Source of the DNA: an uncultured Bacilli bacterium
GTDB taxonomy: Bacteria > Bacillota_I > Bacilli_A > RF39 > UBA660
DNA length: 36,857 nucleotides
Direction: 5' to 3'
NCBI GenBank assembly: GCA_947624175.1
Contig: CANQJD010000007.1
Location: 1-36,857, forward strand
Shown here: positions 36,793 through 36,857 of the stretch, in pieces
How positions within the stretch are numbered: the first letter of the stretch is position 1
How the letters are laid out: every line of letters starts with the position of its first letter
The notes under the pieces: model-generated
What the model was told of the DNA's origin: nothing
The model's database searches: none
Seen by the model: only the letters and a program-made list of their open reading frames with translations
Position numbers and translations under genes: made by a program

Positions 36793-36821
36793 AGAATACT
36801 ACATTTTTCTTTAAAAGTCAA
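36793..36821 (-). promoter_or_regulatory. Candidate promoter for fba
   Basis: Minus strand TTGACT - 17 nt - TATTCT. Confidence 0.55.
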
Positions 36822-36857
36822 AAAGAATATGGCAATCGCTTAAAAATTTTTAAAGAT

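Overview
This is a 36.9-kb, very AT-rich chromosomal window from a walled, low-GC Firmicutes/Bacilli-type bacterium. The taxon is inferred only from composition and gene content. No tRNA, rRNA or CRISPR array was recognised. Right half (about 18.2-36.8 kb): mostly conserved housekeeping and cell-envelope genes on the minus strand (fbaA, murA, rpmE, rpiB, DUF1146/YwzB-like, SpoIIQ-like LytM protein, mreB/mbl, TagO/WecA-like, LytTR regulator + AgrC-like kinase, csp, hpf, secA). Left half: accessory. It contains (i) a minus-strand operon resembling the Bacillus TasA/SipW matrix-fibre locus (SipW-type secreted subunit, SipW-like signal peptidase fused to a large membrane domain, DUF5305-like protein, GLUG-repeat surface protein), preceded by a 16-nt poly-T tract inside a long inverted repeat and bracketed by Rpn/PD-(D/E)XK-type ORFs; (ii) an Rpn-like gene whose 3' end has been serially duplicated; (iii) an AbiE toxin-antitoxin operon with a 48-bp symmetric palindrome over its promoter and a compact candidate ncRNA at its distal end. 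The best candidates for undescribed biology are the fibre operon with its switch-like upstream repeat, the roughly 95-nt ncRNA at 16404-16500, and a conserved ~45-bp intergenic element present at 7531 and 28037. All family assignments come from reading the sequence; no database search was run.
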